Assembly: GCA_018716295.1 (NCBI GenBank)
Contig: DVKC01000030.1
Location: 1 to 64,000 of the forward strand
Length of the DNA: 64,000 nucleotides
From: Candidatus Avimuribaculum pullicola
GTDB taxonomy: Bacteria > Bacteroidota > Bacteroidia > Bacteroidales > Muribaculaceae
Direction of reading: 5' to 3'
A model generated the notes under the pieces. The model made no database searches. It had not been told where the DNA came from and saw only the letters and a program-made list of their open reading frames with translations. Of the stretch, positions 35,368-44,472 are shown in pieces. Position 1 is the stretch's first letter. Each line of letters starts with the position of its first letter. A program made the position numbers and the translations under genes.

Positions 35368-36551
35368 AAAGTAACAACAAATATATATCAACAATAAAGG
35401 CTCTTGCCGTGGCTTTGCTGCCTGTGGCGGCGAGTGTGGTATCGTTATCGTGCGAGCGCGACGAGGTGCTTATCGACATTGAGCAGACGCAAGTTGCTGA
35501 GCCGGTGTTTACCGATATTTACGGCTTTTATTTGCTAAATGAGGGGAACATGGGTAGCAACAAGGCAAGCCTTGACTATTTTGATGCCACCGAAGGTGTT
35601 TATTATCGCAATATATATGCCGAGCGAAATCCGACAGTGGTTAAAGAACTTGGTGATGTGGGCAACGATTTGCAAATATATGGCAACAAAATGTATGCAG
35701 TAATCAACTGCTCGCACAAAATGGAAGTGTTGACGCCCGACAGTGCCAAGCGCATAACGCAAGTTGACATACCCAATTGCCGCTATGTGAAAGGGCATGG
35801 AGGATATGTGTATGTGAGTAGCTATGTCGGGCCTGTACAAATCGATCCTACAGCACCTGTAGGGGCAGTGTTCAAGGTAGATACGTTGTCGCTGGCTGTA
35901 GTCGATACTGTTGAAGTCGGTTATCAGCCCGAGGAGATGGCAGTTATCGGCGACCGCTTGTATGTAGCCAATTCGGGCGGGTATCATGTACCGGAGTATG
36001 ACAACCGGATTTCGGTAATAGACTTGAACACGTTTGATGTGACCGATGTGATTACCGTCGAGCAATCGGCCAATTATCATCGCCTTGACAGCGACAGCAA
36101 AGGTCGCTTGTGGCTAAGTTCGCGTGGCGACTATTATGGCAGTGTTTCAAACTTGTATGTGATAGACCCTGAGAGCAAAAAGGTTATAAAGACAATGGAT
36201 GTGCCTGTTTCGGACATGTGGGCCGATGGCGACACACTCTATGTCATAAGCACAGAATGGAGTTATGTGACTGGAAACAACGATGTTTCGTATGCCAAGG
36301 TTGACATGGAGTCCATGGAAGTTATTGACCGTAATATAATTAAAGATGGAACTGATAAGAGCATAAAATTACCTTATGGCATTGCGGTTGATCCTGTTTC
36401 AAAGGATTTTTACGTGAGTGATGCCAAGTCGTATGTAATATCGGGGACGCTTTATTGCTTTGACAAAGATGGCTACTTGAAATGGAAGCAAACGTCGGGG
36501 CAAATTCCTGCACATTTTGCATTCCGAGGTAGGGTAGAATATAAGGAGTAA
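35364..36551 (+). CDS. btuG: BtuG-like surface beta-propeller lipoprotein (DUF5074-type)
   Basis: A 395-residue lipoprotein (lipobox SLSC, Cys30) made of YVTN/beta-propeller-type repeats: YGFYLLNEGNMGSNKASLDYF opens the domain, followed by recurrent VIG-DRLYVAN, IDLNTFDVTD and YVIDPESKKVIKT units. In Bacteroides the homologous BtuG binds cobalamin with very high affinity on the cell surface and forms a lid on BtuB. The 4-nt overlap with btuB supports complex formation. Symbol given by family and context. Confidence 0.82.
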   Translation: MKSNNKYISTIKALAVALLPVAASVVSLSCERDEVLIDIEQTQVAEPVFTDIYGFYLLNEGNMGSNKASLDYFDATEGVYYRNIYAERNPTVVKELGDVGNDLQIYGNKMYAVINCSHKMEVLTPDSAKRITQVDIPNCRYVKGHGGYVYVSSYVGPVQIDPTAPVGAVFKVDTLSLAVVDTVEVGYQPEEMAVIGDRLYVANSGGYHVPEYDNRISVIDLNTFDVTDVITVEQSANYHRLDSDSKGRLWLSSRGDYYGSVSNLYVIDPESKKVIKTMDVPVSDMWADGDTLYVISTEWSYVTGNNDVSYAKVDMESMEVIDRNIIKDGTDKSIKLPYGIAVDPVSKDFYVSDAKSYVISGTLYCFDKDGYLKWKQTSGQIPAHFAFRGRVEYKE

Positions 36552-36628
36552 AATCGGTTAAGCCGTTTTGATGGCTTGCATGATGCCAAGAGAGGCATCG
36601 CGTGCATTATAAATGTTTTATTGGGCTT

Positions 36629-36800
36629 TCGGTTGGTGAGGTGCAAACTTCGCCATTAAAAGGGAATCGGGTGAAAATCCCGTACAGTGCCGCTGCTGTA
36701 ACTCCTATAATTATGGGAATGTCGGTTGCCACTGGAATACAAGTTTGCTTGTTTCTGGGAAGGCGCATTCTTAAGGAGAAGTCAGAAGACCTGCCAGAAA
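36629..36800 (+). promoter_or_regulatory. Cobalamin riboswitch 2
   Basis: A second aptamer: GGTGAGGTGCAAACTTCGCC start region, ATCGGGTGAAAATCCCGTAC, GTGCCGCTGCTGTAACTCC, the B12 box TTGCCACTGG (36727-36736), CTGGGAAGGCGC and GAAGTCAGAAGACCTGCC. It controls the two secreted proteins downstream separately from btuB-btuG. The region 36801-36952 contains a possible CCACTC / GAGTGG pairing that could be the expression platform. A clear promoter is not seen. Confidence 0.92.
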
Positions 36801-36952
36801 GCTGCCCACTCTTGCAGCCTGCGGACTAACGGGTTGAGTGGCATATCGTGCGGTAGTGTTTCGACGCACGCCGATGTGGCATGTACCTTGAAAAAATCTG
36901 TTTATGGTTGCAAGATGTGGTTGAGAAGAACTAACTTGTAATATAATAAACG

Positions 36953-38173
36953 ATGAAAAAATTTAACTTAACATTTGCAGCTACTGCAATTGCGGTTTTT
37001 GCCTCTAATGCGGCAAATCCCGTGCACGACCGGGTGTTGGAGTATGCTCCTGCGCCAGGGCAGTTTGTTAACACTATGCCTGAATGGGAAGATGGTGATG
37101 ATGCCACTGTGATGGCCGAAAAGGCATATCAATACACTGTTCCCGAAGAAAGCATGATTTCACTTGGTGGTTACGGTGGTTATGTCGTAGTGGGATTTGA
37201 CCACACGATTGTCAATGTTGATGGCAAGCGTGACATTTATATCGAGGGAAATTCGTTCTATTCGACGGGAAATGTTGCCAGCAGTGGTAATTGCGAGCCT
37301 GGCGTGGTGCTTGTAGCATACGATATAAATGGAAATGGTGTACCCGACGATAATGAATGGTTTGAAATCAAGGGGAGTGAATATGGTAATTCAAAGTTGA
37401 ATTATGTATGTACCTACTATCGTCCCGACGACGATGATGCCGACATTCGTTGGACCGACAATTATGGCAATGAAGGGTATATTTATAAAAACCAGTTCCA
37501 TTCACAACCTTATTGGCCGCAATGGTTGCTCGATCAGGAAACCCTTGTGTTCCGTGGTACTCGATTGCCCGACAATGGCGTTGACGAGAGCGGCAATGGT
37601 ACATATTATGTGCTGAGCCAGTTTGAGTATGGCTATGCCGACAATGTTCCAAATCTTGATGAAGGCTATTGGAATGAAGATGCTAAAATCGACATTGATT
37701 GGGCTATCGATGTCGATGGAAATTCGGTGAAGATGCCTGGTGTGGATTTCGTGAAAATATATACCGGGGTAAATCAAGATAATGGGTGGATTGGCGAAAA
37801 TAGTACTGAGGTGTGTCGTGTGATAGATGCGCATGTCACGCGTGAAGGTAGCAGCCCTGTGCTTGATGAAACGATAGCTGTGGACAAATCGGTGCTTGAG
37901 GCATTTCTTGAAAAATATGCCAATGGCAATACATCGTCGGTAACGACTATTACCGACAATAGCAATCTGCGTGTATATCTCGATGCAAACACTGGGTGTG
38001 TTCGTTTTACAGCCCCGACTAATGGGTTGGCGCAAGTTTACAATCAAAGTGGAATTTTGCTTTACAGCGCAACGTTTGCTGCTGGTGACAATCACATAGA
38101 CCTTGGCAGTTATCCAGCTGGGTTGTACTTGGTACGTGTAGATGGAAAAACCACAAAAATCTTGAAACATTAA
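36953..38173 (+). CDS. Cobalamin-locus secreted protein with T9SS-type sorting domain
   Basis: A 406-residue exported protein with a signal peptide (about 1-19). The main domain (about 25-310) has YGGYVVVGFDHTIVN, EPGVVLVAYDINGNGVPDDNE split by short loops, GYADNVPN and GWIGENSTEVCRVIDAHV. I know this family from Bacteroidales cobalamin loci next to DUF5074 propellers, but no role has been established that I can name. The last ~70 residues are a type-IX secretion sorting domain: VYNQSGILLYS...DLGSYPAGLYLVRVDGKTTK, preceded by a linker. Controlled by riboswitch 2. Confidence 0.75.
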   Translation: MKKFNLTFAATAIAVFASNAANPVHDRVLEYAPAPGQFVNTMPEWEDGDDATVMAEKAYQYTVPEESMISLGGYGGYVVVGFDHTIVNVDGKRDIYIEGNSFYSTGNVASSGNCEPGVVLVAYDINGNGVPDDNEWFEIKGSEYGNSKLNYVCTYYRPDDDDADIRWTDNYGNEGYIYKNQFHSQPYWPQWLLDQETLVFRGTRLPDNGVDESGNGTYYVLSQFEYGYADNVPNLDEGYWNEDAKIDIDWAIDVDGNSVKMPGVDFVKIYTGVNQDNGWIGENSTEVCRVIDAHVTREGSSPVLDETIAVDKSVLEAFLEKYANGNTSSVTTITDNSNLRVYLDANTGCVRFTAPTNGLAQVYNQSGILLYSATFAAGDNHIDLGSYPAGLYLVRVDGKTTKILKH

Positions 38174-38207
38174 GGAATAATCGTAATTAGTTAACTAACA
38201 GTTTTAT

Positions 38208-39845
38208 ATGAAACATTTTTGTATTTTGGCCAGTGCCGCCATGGCATTGGCAGTGGGAGCGTTTGCTCAAAATTCAGCGTTGCCCGAAGAGTTTACTGAT
38301 GGTTTTTTCATTCAGAATGAAGGTTGGTTTGGCCAAGCAACGGGGTCGATTAACTGGGTTGATGGTGCAGGAACCGTTTATTACAATATAGATGACAAAG
38401 CCAATGGGAATGTGGATGTTCTTGGAAATACATCGGAGTATGGTATGGTTTATGGCGGTTACTATTATGCAATGTCGAAACAGGCTCCGCGGCTTGTGGT
38501 GTTGGATGCTTTGACACTTAAAGTGGTGAAATCATTTGAAACAATAGGCGGAGACAGTCGTGCCGTGCTCGGTGTTGACGACGGCAAGGTATATGTGGGG
38601 ACATCGGCTGGCATATTTGTCCTTGACGTGAATTCCGATTTTTCCATTTCGGAGAATGCAATTTCTGGAACAGAAGGACAAATAGGAATGATGGCGCGTG
38701 TGGGCAAATATGTGTTTGCTGCAAAACAATCGACAGGTGTATTGGTCATTGACCCTGAAACTGATGCCGTAGTGGCAACAATCGAAAACAGCAACATTTG
38801 TGGCCTGACTGTTTCACGTGATGGCACTGTGTGGGCTGTGGCTAAAAGTGATATTGTGCGCATCAACCCTGTCACGCTCGACAATGATATTATGGCACTT
38901 CCTAACAAAATGGTTTCGCCGTGGGGTTCGTGGATGGCCGACAAGATGTGTGCCGACCCCGATGAAGATGCGTTGTATTATGCATACGGCGGTAGTTGGA
39001 CCAATTCCGAAACACACATAGGCAAGTTGATTATTAATGAAGATGGAACATTGTCGGAAGATACTGATTTCGCATACATTATGCCCGATGCTGCGACCGA
39101 AGGTCGAAAGCAGATACTGTATGGTGCAATTGGCATTGACCCGCAGTCGGGTTATCTTATTGTTACAACCACCCAAGATGGTTATGGCGCAAATTATGCC
39201 TACAATTGGCTGCATTACATTGATCGTAAGTCGGGCGAAGTTGCAAAAACTGTAGTCATGACCAGCGATGCCGGCGATAATTACTATTGGTTTCCGTCAA
39301 TACCTGTATTCCCCGATATTGATGCGCCTGAAATCAACCTTGCCGACATGACTTTGACCGAGGGTGACATTGTTACGTATGCGGTGACCGATTACGTTGC
39401 CGATAGCGATAATATGCCAGCACTTGCCGTGGCCGATGTCGTTTCAGACGATATGGGAGTGGTTGCCGTTGAAGATAATAATGGATTTGCATTTACTGCT
39501 GTGGCAATGCATGAAGGCGAGGCGAGCCTGACGGTGACAGTAAACTCTAATGGGCAAGTTGAAGAAAAGGTTATAAATGTTGAGGTGTTGCCAAATACTG
39601 TATCTGTGTCGGATAATCTTATTTCGACAATCAATGTATATCCGACGACGGTAGCCACGTCGCTTAATGTGAAGGGCGTTGACGATGGCACTGTGGCTGT
39701 TTATAACATGTCGGGAGCAATTGTGGCTATGCACGACTTGTGCAATGGCAGCACGATTGACCTTGGCGGTCTTATTCCTGGTACTTATATTGTGAAAATA
39801 GTGTCGGGCAAGGATATTAAGGTGGTAAAGATTTTAAAATTATAA
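38208..39845 (+). CDS. Secreted beta-propeller (DUF5074-like) protein with T9SS-type sorting domain
   Basis: A 545-residue exported protein: signal peptide about 1-20, then a BtuG-like propeller (about 25-380; GFFIQNEGWFGQATGSINWV, YYAMSKQAPRLVVLDALTLK). A cadherin-like linker follows (about 385-465), then a C-terminal type-IX sorting domain (about 470-545; NVYPTTVATSLNVKG...GLIPGTYIVKIVSGKDIKVV). It may bind corrinoids like BtuG while being anchored or released by a different route. It lies 34 bp after the previous CTD protein, and a terminator follows. Confidence 0.78.
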   Translation: MKHFCILASAAMALAVGAFAQNSALPEEFTDGFFIQNEGWFGQATGSINWVDGAGTVYYNIDDKANGNVDVLGNTSEYGMVYGGYYYAMSKQAPRLVVLDALTLKVVKSFETIGGDSRAVLGVDDGKVYVGTSAGIFVLDVNSDFSISENAISGTEGQIGMMARVGKYVFAAKQSTGVLVIDPETDAVVATIENSNICGLTVSRDGTVWAVAKSDIVRINPVTLDNDIMALPNKMVSPWGSWMADKMCADPDEDALYYAYGGSWTNSETHIGKLIINEDGTLSEDTDFAYIMPDAATEGRKQILYGAIGIDPQSGYLIVTTTQDGYGANYAYNWLHYIDRKSGEVAKTVVMTSDAGDNYYWFPSIPVFPDIDAPEINLADMTLTEGDIVTYAVTDYVADSDNMPALAVADVVSDDMGVVAVEDNNGFAFTAVAMHEGEASLTVTVNSNGQVEEKVINVEVLPNTVSVSDNLISTINVYPTTVATSLNVKGVDDGTVAVYNMSGAIVAMHDLCNGSTIDLGGLIPGTYIVKIVSGKDIKVVKILKL

Positions 39846-39943
39846 TAACGTTTTTAATTTAGTTAGTGTTTCTGTCGTAAACACAATTTATTCTTGATTC
39901 TTAAGTAGTGGAGCAGTTATGTGACTTAACGCTCTATTGCGAA

Positions 39944-39980
39944 GCCCCCCTGTCCATTGGTTATGGGCGGGGGACTTTTT
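39944..39980 (+). terminator. Terminator of the cobalamin-locus operon
   Basis: An 11-bp G/C-rich stem (CCCCTGTCCAT / ATGGGCGGGG, with two G-T pairs) followed by GACTTTTTT. The gap 39846-39943 shows nothing else. Confidence 0.82.
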
Positions 39981-40741
39981 TATATGGCAATAACCAGTCC
40001 GTCGTGGGCGAAATTGACCGTATGAGGAAGCATCTTGGCCGCTTCGCGTTCAAGTCCCATGTCGTGGCTCATGTGTATGAGATATGTGCGTGCCGGGGCT
40101 ATGCGCTCAATCACTTCGAGAGCTTGCGACAGCGACATGTGCGAGATGTGTTCGCTGATGCGCAGGGCATTGATAATGAGTGTGGGTATGCCATTTAACT
40201 GTTGTATGACTTCATTGTCGATGTGTTTTGCATCGGTAATATATGCAGCTCGATCGTTTATTTTAAATCCCGATATGAGCAGCTTGTAGTGCCATATATG
40301 CAGCGGTTCGATGCAAGTAGTACCGATATGAAAAGGAGCTTTGTCGATGGGTATCATGTCGAACGATGGGACTCCGGGGTAGGGGTGTTGCACGAAGCAA
40401 TATGGCAACCGTGTGCGAATGTCGTTCAATACATCTTCACGGGCGTATATCGGGAATTTGCCATGGGCGCAAAATGGGCGCAAGTCGTCAATGCCGCCGA
40501 CATGGTCATAATGGCTATGGGTCACTAACAGTGCGCACGGGTTGTGGTAGCGCGCATGCAGTATTTGTTGGCGGAAGTCGGGACCGCAGTCGATGAGGAT
40601 TTCTTTTCCGTCATCGGCATGGATTATTGCCGATGTGCGCAATCGCTTGTCGTGGGCATCGGTTGACTTACATACGGAACAGTTGCAGCCTATCTGTGGA
40701 ATACCTGTTGAGGTGCCTGTCCCTAAAAACTCTATTTCCAT
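39980..40741 (-). CDS. Metallo-beta-lactamase-fold hydrolase (PhnP-like)
   Basis: A 253-residue MBL-fold protein. The metal-binding HSHYDHVGG and later His/Asp ligands (YITDAKHID) are present. The N-terminal GTGTSTGIPQIGCNCSVC includes a Cys cluster typical of PhnP-like phosphodiesterases. It probably acts on a cyclic or linear phosphodiester; the substrate is unknown. Last gene of a minus-strand operon with murB and a lipoprotein. Confidence 0.82.
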   Translation of the reverse strand: MEIEFLGTGTSTGIPQIGCNCSVCKSTDAHDKRLRTSAIIHADDGKEILIDCGPDFRQQILHARYHNPCALLVTHSHYDHVGGIDDLRPFCAHGKFPIYAREDVLNDIRTRLPYCFVQHPYPGVPSFDMIPIDKAPFHIGTTCIEPLHIWHYKLLISGFKINDRAAYITDAKHIDNEVIQQLNGIPTLIINALRISEHISHMSLSQALEVIERIAPARTYLIHMSHDMGLEREAAKMLPHTVNFAHDGLVIAI

Positions 40742-40756
40742 GCTTGCAAGATGTTG

Positions 40757-41764
40757 TTATATTATGTTGGCTTCGGGGTGCAGCTCGATGCCGAATTTGT
40801 CGTTTACAACTTGTGTGATGTGCTTGTATAGTGCTACTACATCACTTGGAGTGGCATTTCCATTGTTGGCAATCACAAGGCATTGCTTAGGGTAAACGTA
40901 TGCACCTCCTATGCAATGGCCCTTCAGCCCGGCATTCTCGATTAACCACCCAGCAGGTACTTTTACAAGTCCGTTAGCTGCAGGGTAGTGTGGAATTGTC
41001 GTGTATGTTGCTGCCAATTCTGCAAATTGTTGCGATGGAATTGCTGGATTCTTGAAAAAGCTACCCACACTGCCTGTCTGGCTTGGGTCGGGCAGTTTGC
41101 TGTTGCGGACGGATATTATTGTTTCCCTCACGTCGCGCATCGACAATCCTGGTTTGTCGGCAAGTGATTTGAGTGGCCCGTATGTGAGCGTGAACTGCGG
41201 TTTCAGCGACAACACATATTCTACCGATGTGACGATGTAGCGTTGCGCCGGCTGGTGCTTGAATATGCTGTCGCGATAGGCATACTGGCATTCGTCGTTG
41301 GAGAAATGGCACACTTGTCCTGTGGAAATGTCGATGCAATTCACACGGTTAATTATATTGCACACTTCAGCCCCGTAGCTGCCTATGTTTTGCACTGCGC
41401 TTGCGCCTACCTCGCCAGGAATGCCCGACAGGTTTTCGGCACCATAAAATTCATGTTCGATGCAGTATTTCACAAAGTCGTCCCATGTGACTCCTGCCCC
41501 GACTTCGAGGGTCACGGTGTCGGCATTTGTGCCGATTTGTGATATGTAATGAATGCGTGAATGCAGTAGCATTCCATCGAAATCGCGGGTAAACACCAGG
41601 TTGCTGCCGCCGCCTATGTGCAATGAGCGGTTTTGGCGGTATTGCTGCGTGTCGAGCAATTCTCGCAGTCCCTCGACTGTCGAGTATTCGGCAAAGTATT
41701 TGCACCTCACATCAAGGTGCATGGTGGTGATATCTTTTAGAGGGAAATTTTCAAGTATTTTCAT
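40757..41764 (-). CDS. murB: UDP-N-acetylenolpyruvoylglucosamine reductase
   Basis: A 335-residue FAD enzyme completing UDP-MurNAc for peptidoglycan. It shows the FAD motif GGGSNLVF, GIPGEVGASAVQNIGSYG, the proton-donor region GSVGSFFKNP (Ser) and the C-terminal Glu in HPEANII. YRDSIFK marks the type-I form as in E. coli. It is 15 bp upstream of the MBL gene. Confidence 0.96.
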   Translation of the reverse strand: MKILENFPLKDITTMHLDVRCKYFAEYSTVEGLRELLDTQQYRQNRSLHIGGGSNLVFTRDFDGMLLHSRIHYISQIGTNADTVTLEVGAGVTWDDFVKYCIEHEFYGAENLSGIPGEVGASAVQNIGSYGAEVCNIINRVNCIDISTGQVCHFSNDECQYAYRDSIFKHQPAQRYIVTSVEYVLSLKPQFTLTYGPLKSLADKPGLSMRDVRETIISVRNSKLPDPSQTGSVGSFFKNPAIPSQQFAELAATYTTIPHYPAANGLVKVPAGWLIENAGLKGHCIGGAYVYPKQCLVIANNGNATPSDVVALYKHITQVVNDKFGIELHPEANII

Positions 41765-41773
41765 TTTGTTCTT

Positions 41774-42712
41774 TTATCGTCGGAATGAGGTTAATAATCC
41801 TTCTTCATCAAAAATAAGGTATGTACCGTTGGTGTAGTACCAGTATTCGCGCACACCGTTGTAGGTGGGGACACGTTCGAGAGTGTTTGGCGGCCCTATC
41901 GACAAGCGGCATTCCTCTTTGGTCATGTAGGTGGCTACTTGGCTGTTTATTATGCGTTGCCAATTTTCGTCACTTATCATCGGGTAGCGTTCGCGTATGT
42001 CGGTGGTGGAGAAAAGATCGTCGAAACTGCGGTGCAAGTAATTGTCGCGGTATGACATGAACACGTATGCCGTTCGTCCGCTGTCGTTGAATTGCACTTT
42101 GAACGGGAACACTTTGTCGCCTGGCAGCACGTCGGTGATGGATATGTTGACATACTTCCGCCCGCCGATCATTTCGCCCGTGACATCATACCATATTGGC
42201 GTTTTTATGTATAGCGACATTCCAGTCATTACCTTGCGCAGCTGCTCTACTTCGTCGAGGTCAACGAGGAATGGAACTTCAAAACGTCCATCTGTTGTGC
42301 CGGTGATGTCGTCCATGGTGCGGTTGGTATTATACTGCAAGTTGATGTCGCCAGCTTTGAAATAAAGGTTTACTACTTGGCGTCCGTCGATCGACAGGCT
42401 TTTGGTGTAGCCGTCGTATGTGATTATTTTGTCTTGCAGATTGAGCGAGTCTATTGCAAATTGCTGTGATGGCGAGAATATGTACTTGATGTTGTTGTCG
42501 GTGACATAGAATCGTTTCCCCATGTCCCACTTGGGGAATGTGTCGAGGGGGATTTCGATTGATTGTCCATGGTTGTTGTATTCGTCGCCGGCATAAGCTC
42601 GCTCCACATCTTTTTGTGTGATGGCTTTTGTGCTTTCTACACCTGTGAAGCACCCTTGGAGCGATAGCATGGCGCATAGCCCGGTAACGACATATAATAA
42701 TACTTTTCTCAT
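41774..42712 (-). CDS. Hypothetical lipoprotein with SmpA/OmlA-like C-terminus
   Basis: A 312-residue lipoprotein (LQGC, Cys21). The C-terminal ~50 residues (MTKEECRLSIGPPNTLERVP...REYWYYTNGTYLIFDEEGLL) resemble the SmpA/OmlA (BamE-like) fold with its K/E-x-x-V/L-x-x-x-x-G-x-P pattern. The N-terminal ~240 residues are beta-rich and unknown. It is the first gene of the operon with murB and may be involved in the envelope. Confidence 0.7.
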   Translation of the reverse strand: MRKVLLYVVTGLCAMLSLQGCFTGVESTKAITQKDVERAYAGDEYNNHGQSIEIPLDTFPKWDMGKRFYVTDNNIKYIFSPSQQFAIDSLNLQDKIITYDGYTKSLSIDGRQVVNLYFKAGDINLQYNTNRTMDDITGTTDGRFEVPFLVDLDEVEQLRKVMTGMSLYIKTPIWYDVTGEMIGGRKYVNISITDVLPGDKVFPFKVQFNDSGRTAYVFMSYRDNYLHRSFDDLFSTTDIRERYPMISDENWQRIINSQVATYMTKEECRLSIGPPNTLERVPTYNGVREYWYYTNGTYLIFDEEGLLTSFRR

Positions 42713-42741
42713 CTTGCGTTAGGGTAGAAAATCAGTTACGA

Positions 42742-42749
42742 CAAAATTA
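42742..42749 (-). promoter_or_regulatory. -7 element of the lipoprotein-murB operon
   Basis: Minus-strand TAATTTTG, 30 nt before the lipoprotein start. No good -33 is seen. Confidence 0.55.
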
Positions 42750-42873
42750 CATATTATTCGTGAAAATGGCAGATTGGGCTATGTGAAAAACTCCAAAATG
42801 TGTGTGGCTTGATGGTATGGACGTTTTGCGTTTCTTAAATAATTTTAATTGGCACGAAAATGCACGTAGAATT

Positions 42874-42903
42874 TTTGTGGTTCACATTTATTTGTTAATT
42901 TTG
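42874..42903 (+). promoter_or_regulatory. Promoter of the two-component operon
   Basis: TTTG (42874-42877), 18 nt, TAATTTTG (42896-42903). About 57 nt before the histidine-kinase start. Confidence 0.8.
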
Positions 42904-42960
42904 TGCCGTTGTGTTAACGCAAAAACGCGTGGCATGGCAATATAAAAAGGAAACGGAGAG

Positions 42961-44466
42961 ATGAAGAAATCAACGATTTGGCTTTTGACCATAGTGATGG
43001 CATGCACGTTCATGGGATTGCTGTATGTGCAAATCATGTATATGGAAAACATGATAAAGATGCGCAACGAGCAGTTCTCGGAGGTCGTGAAACGCAGCCT
43101 TTATGGCGTATCAAACACGTTGGAGCAGGACGAAACCAAGCGTTATCTTGAGGAAGACTTGGAACGTCTGTCGGATTTTTATACCGATTTCAGTAGCGGG
43201 CAGTCGAAAAAGTTTGAATATTCACTCAAGTCGCCCGACGGTTCATCGGATTACCGCATAAAGGGCACATTGAATGCAATAAACCAGGAAGGTGGCGACA
43301 ACATAAAGGACTTGAGCGACAGCTACAGTAACATGCAACGTGTGCTCAAGGGGCAATACCTGTACCAACAAGGCATCTTGAACGAGGTGATATTGAACAT
43401 GCTGGCCCAGTCGTCAAACCGCCCCATAGAGGAGCGTGCCGACTCGGCTGTCGTGGGAAAATACTTGGCCGTAGAGCTTGAAAGCAACGGGCTTGACCTG
43501 CCATTTGACTATGCTATTGTAAACCGCTCGGGTAACATCGTTTACAAGTCGGCTGGTTATGATCCCGACAGGAACGGCAATGTATATTCGCAAGCCGTGT
43601 TCCCCAATGACCCGATGAACAAAATGAACTACCTTAAAGTGACGTTCCCCACCAAGAATGATTATATATTCTCGTCGATAAAATTCATGATACCTTCGTT
43701 TGTGTTTTCATTCATTCTGCTGGCAGTGTTCTTATATACGATTATATTGGCATTCAGGCAGAAGAAACTCACTGAAATGAAGAATGACTTTATCAACAAC
43801 ATGACGCATGAGTTTAAGACTCCGATATCTACCATATCGCTTGCCGCACAGATGCTCAACGATGACAGCGTGAGGAAAAGCAGCATGATGATGCAACACA
43901 TCTCGACAGTGATAAACGATGAAACTAAAAGGTTGCGCTTCCAGGTGGAGAAAGTGTTGCAGATGTCGATGTTTGACCGTCAAAAAGCATCATTGAAGTT
44001 GCAAGAAATTGATGCCAATGCCACTATAGCCAACATAGTTAACACCTATAAGATAAAGGTGGAGAAATATGGTGGTAAGATAACGTCGGATCTCGGTGCC
44101 GAAGATGCTATTGTGAATGTTGATGAGATGCATTTTACCAATGTGATATTCAACTTGCTTGACAATGCTCTCAAATACCGGCGCGAGGATGTGGCTTTGG
44201 AATTGGGCGTGACTACACGCGACGTGGGCGACAATATTGAAATTGTCATTTCGGACAATGGTATAGGCATCAAGAAGGAAGACCAGAAGAAAGTGTTTGA
44301 AAAATTCTACCGCGTATCGACTGGCAACCGCCACGACGTGAAAGGTTTCGGCTTGGGATTGGCATACGTTCACAAGATGGTGACCGAGCTTAAGGGCGAA
44401 ATTCGCGTGGAGAGTGAAGTTGGCGTGGGATCGAAATTTATTATAACGTTACCATTATTAAAATAA
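42961..44466 (+). CDS. rprX: Sensor histidine kinase (RprX-like)
   Basis: A 501-residue membrane kinase. TM1 is about 6-24, a periplasmic sensor region covers about 30-235, and TM2 is about 238-262. HisKA follows with NDFINNMTHEFKTPIST (phospho-acceptor His283). The HATPase domain has N box NVIFNLLDNALKY, G1 SDNGIGIKKED and G2 GFGLGLAYVHKM. It pairs with the OmpR-type regulator 6 bp downstream. The symbol follows the Bacteroides RprXY pair by resemblance; signal unknown. Confidence 0.88.
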   Translation: MKKSTIWLLTIVMACTFMGLLYVQIMYMENMIKMRNEQFSEVVKRSLYGVSNTLEQDETKRYLEEDLERLSDFYTDFSSGQSKKFEYSLKSPDGSSDYRIKGTLNAINQEGGDNIKDLSDSYSNMQRVLKGQYLYQQGILNEVILNMLAQSSNRPIEERADSAVVGKYLAVELESNGLDLPFDYAIVNRSGNIVYKSAGYDPDRNGNVYSQAVFPNDPMNKMNYLKVTFPTKNDYIFSSIKFMIPSFVFSFILLAVFLYTIILAFRQKKLTEMKNDFINNMTHEFKTPISTISLAAQMLNDDSVRKSSMMMQHISTVINDETKRLRFQVEKVLQMSMFDRQKASLKLQEIDANATIANIVNTYKIKVEKYGGKITSDLGAEDAIVNVDEMHFTNVIFNLLDNALKYRREDVALELGVTTRDVGDNIEIVISDNGIGIKKEDQKKVFEKFYRVSTGNRHDVKGFGLGLAYVHKMVTELKGEIRVESEVGVGSKFIITLPLLK

Positions 44467-44472
44467 AAATAT

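Noticed and set aside
36552..36628. Terminator after btuG
   Set aside because: Small complementary segments (AAGCC/GGCTT and GATGCC/GGCATC) exist, but none is followed by a T-run.
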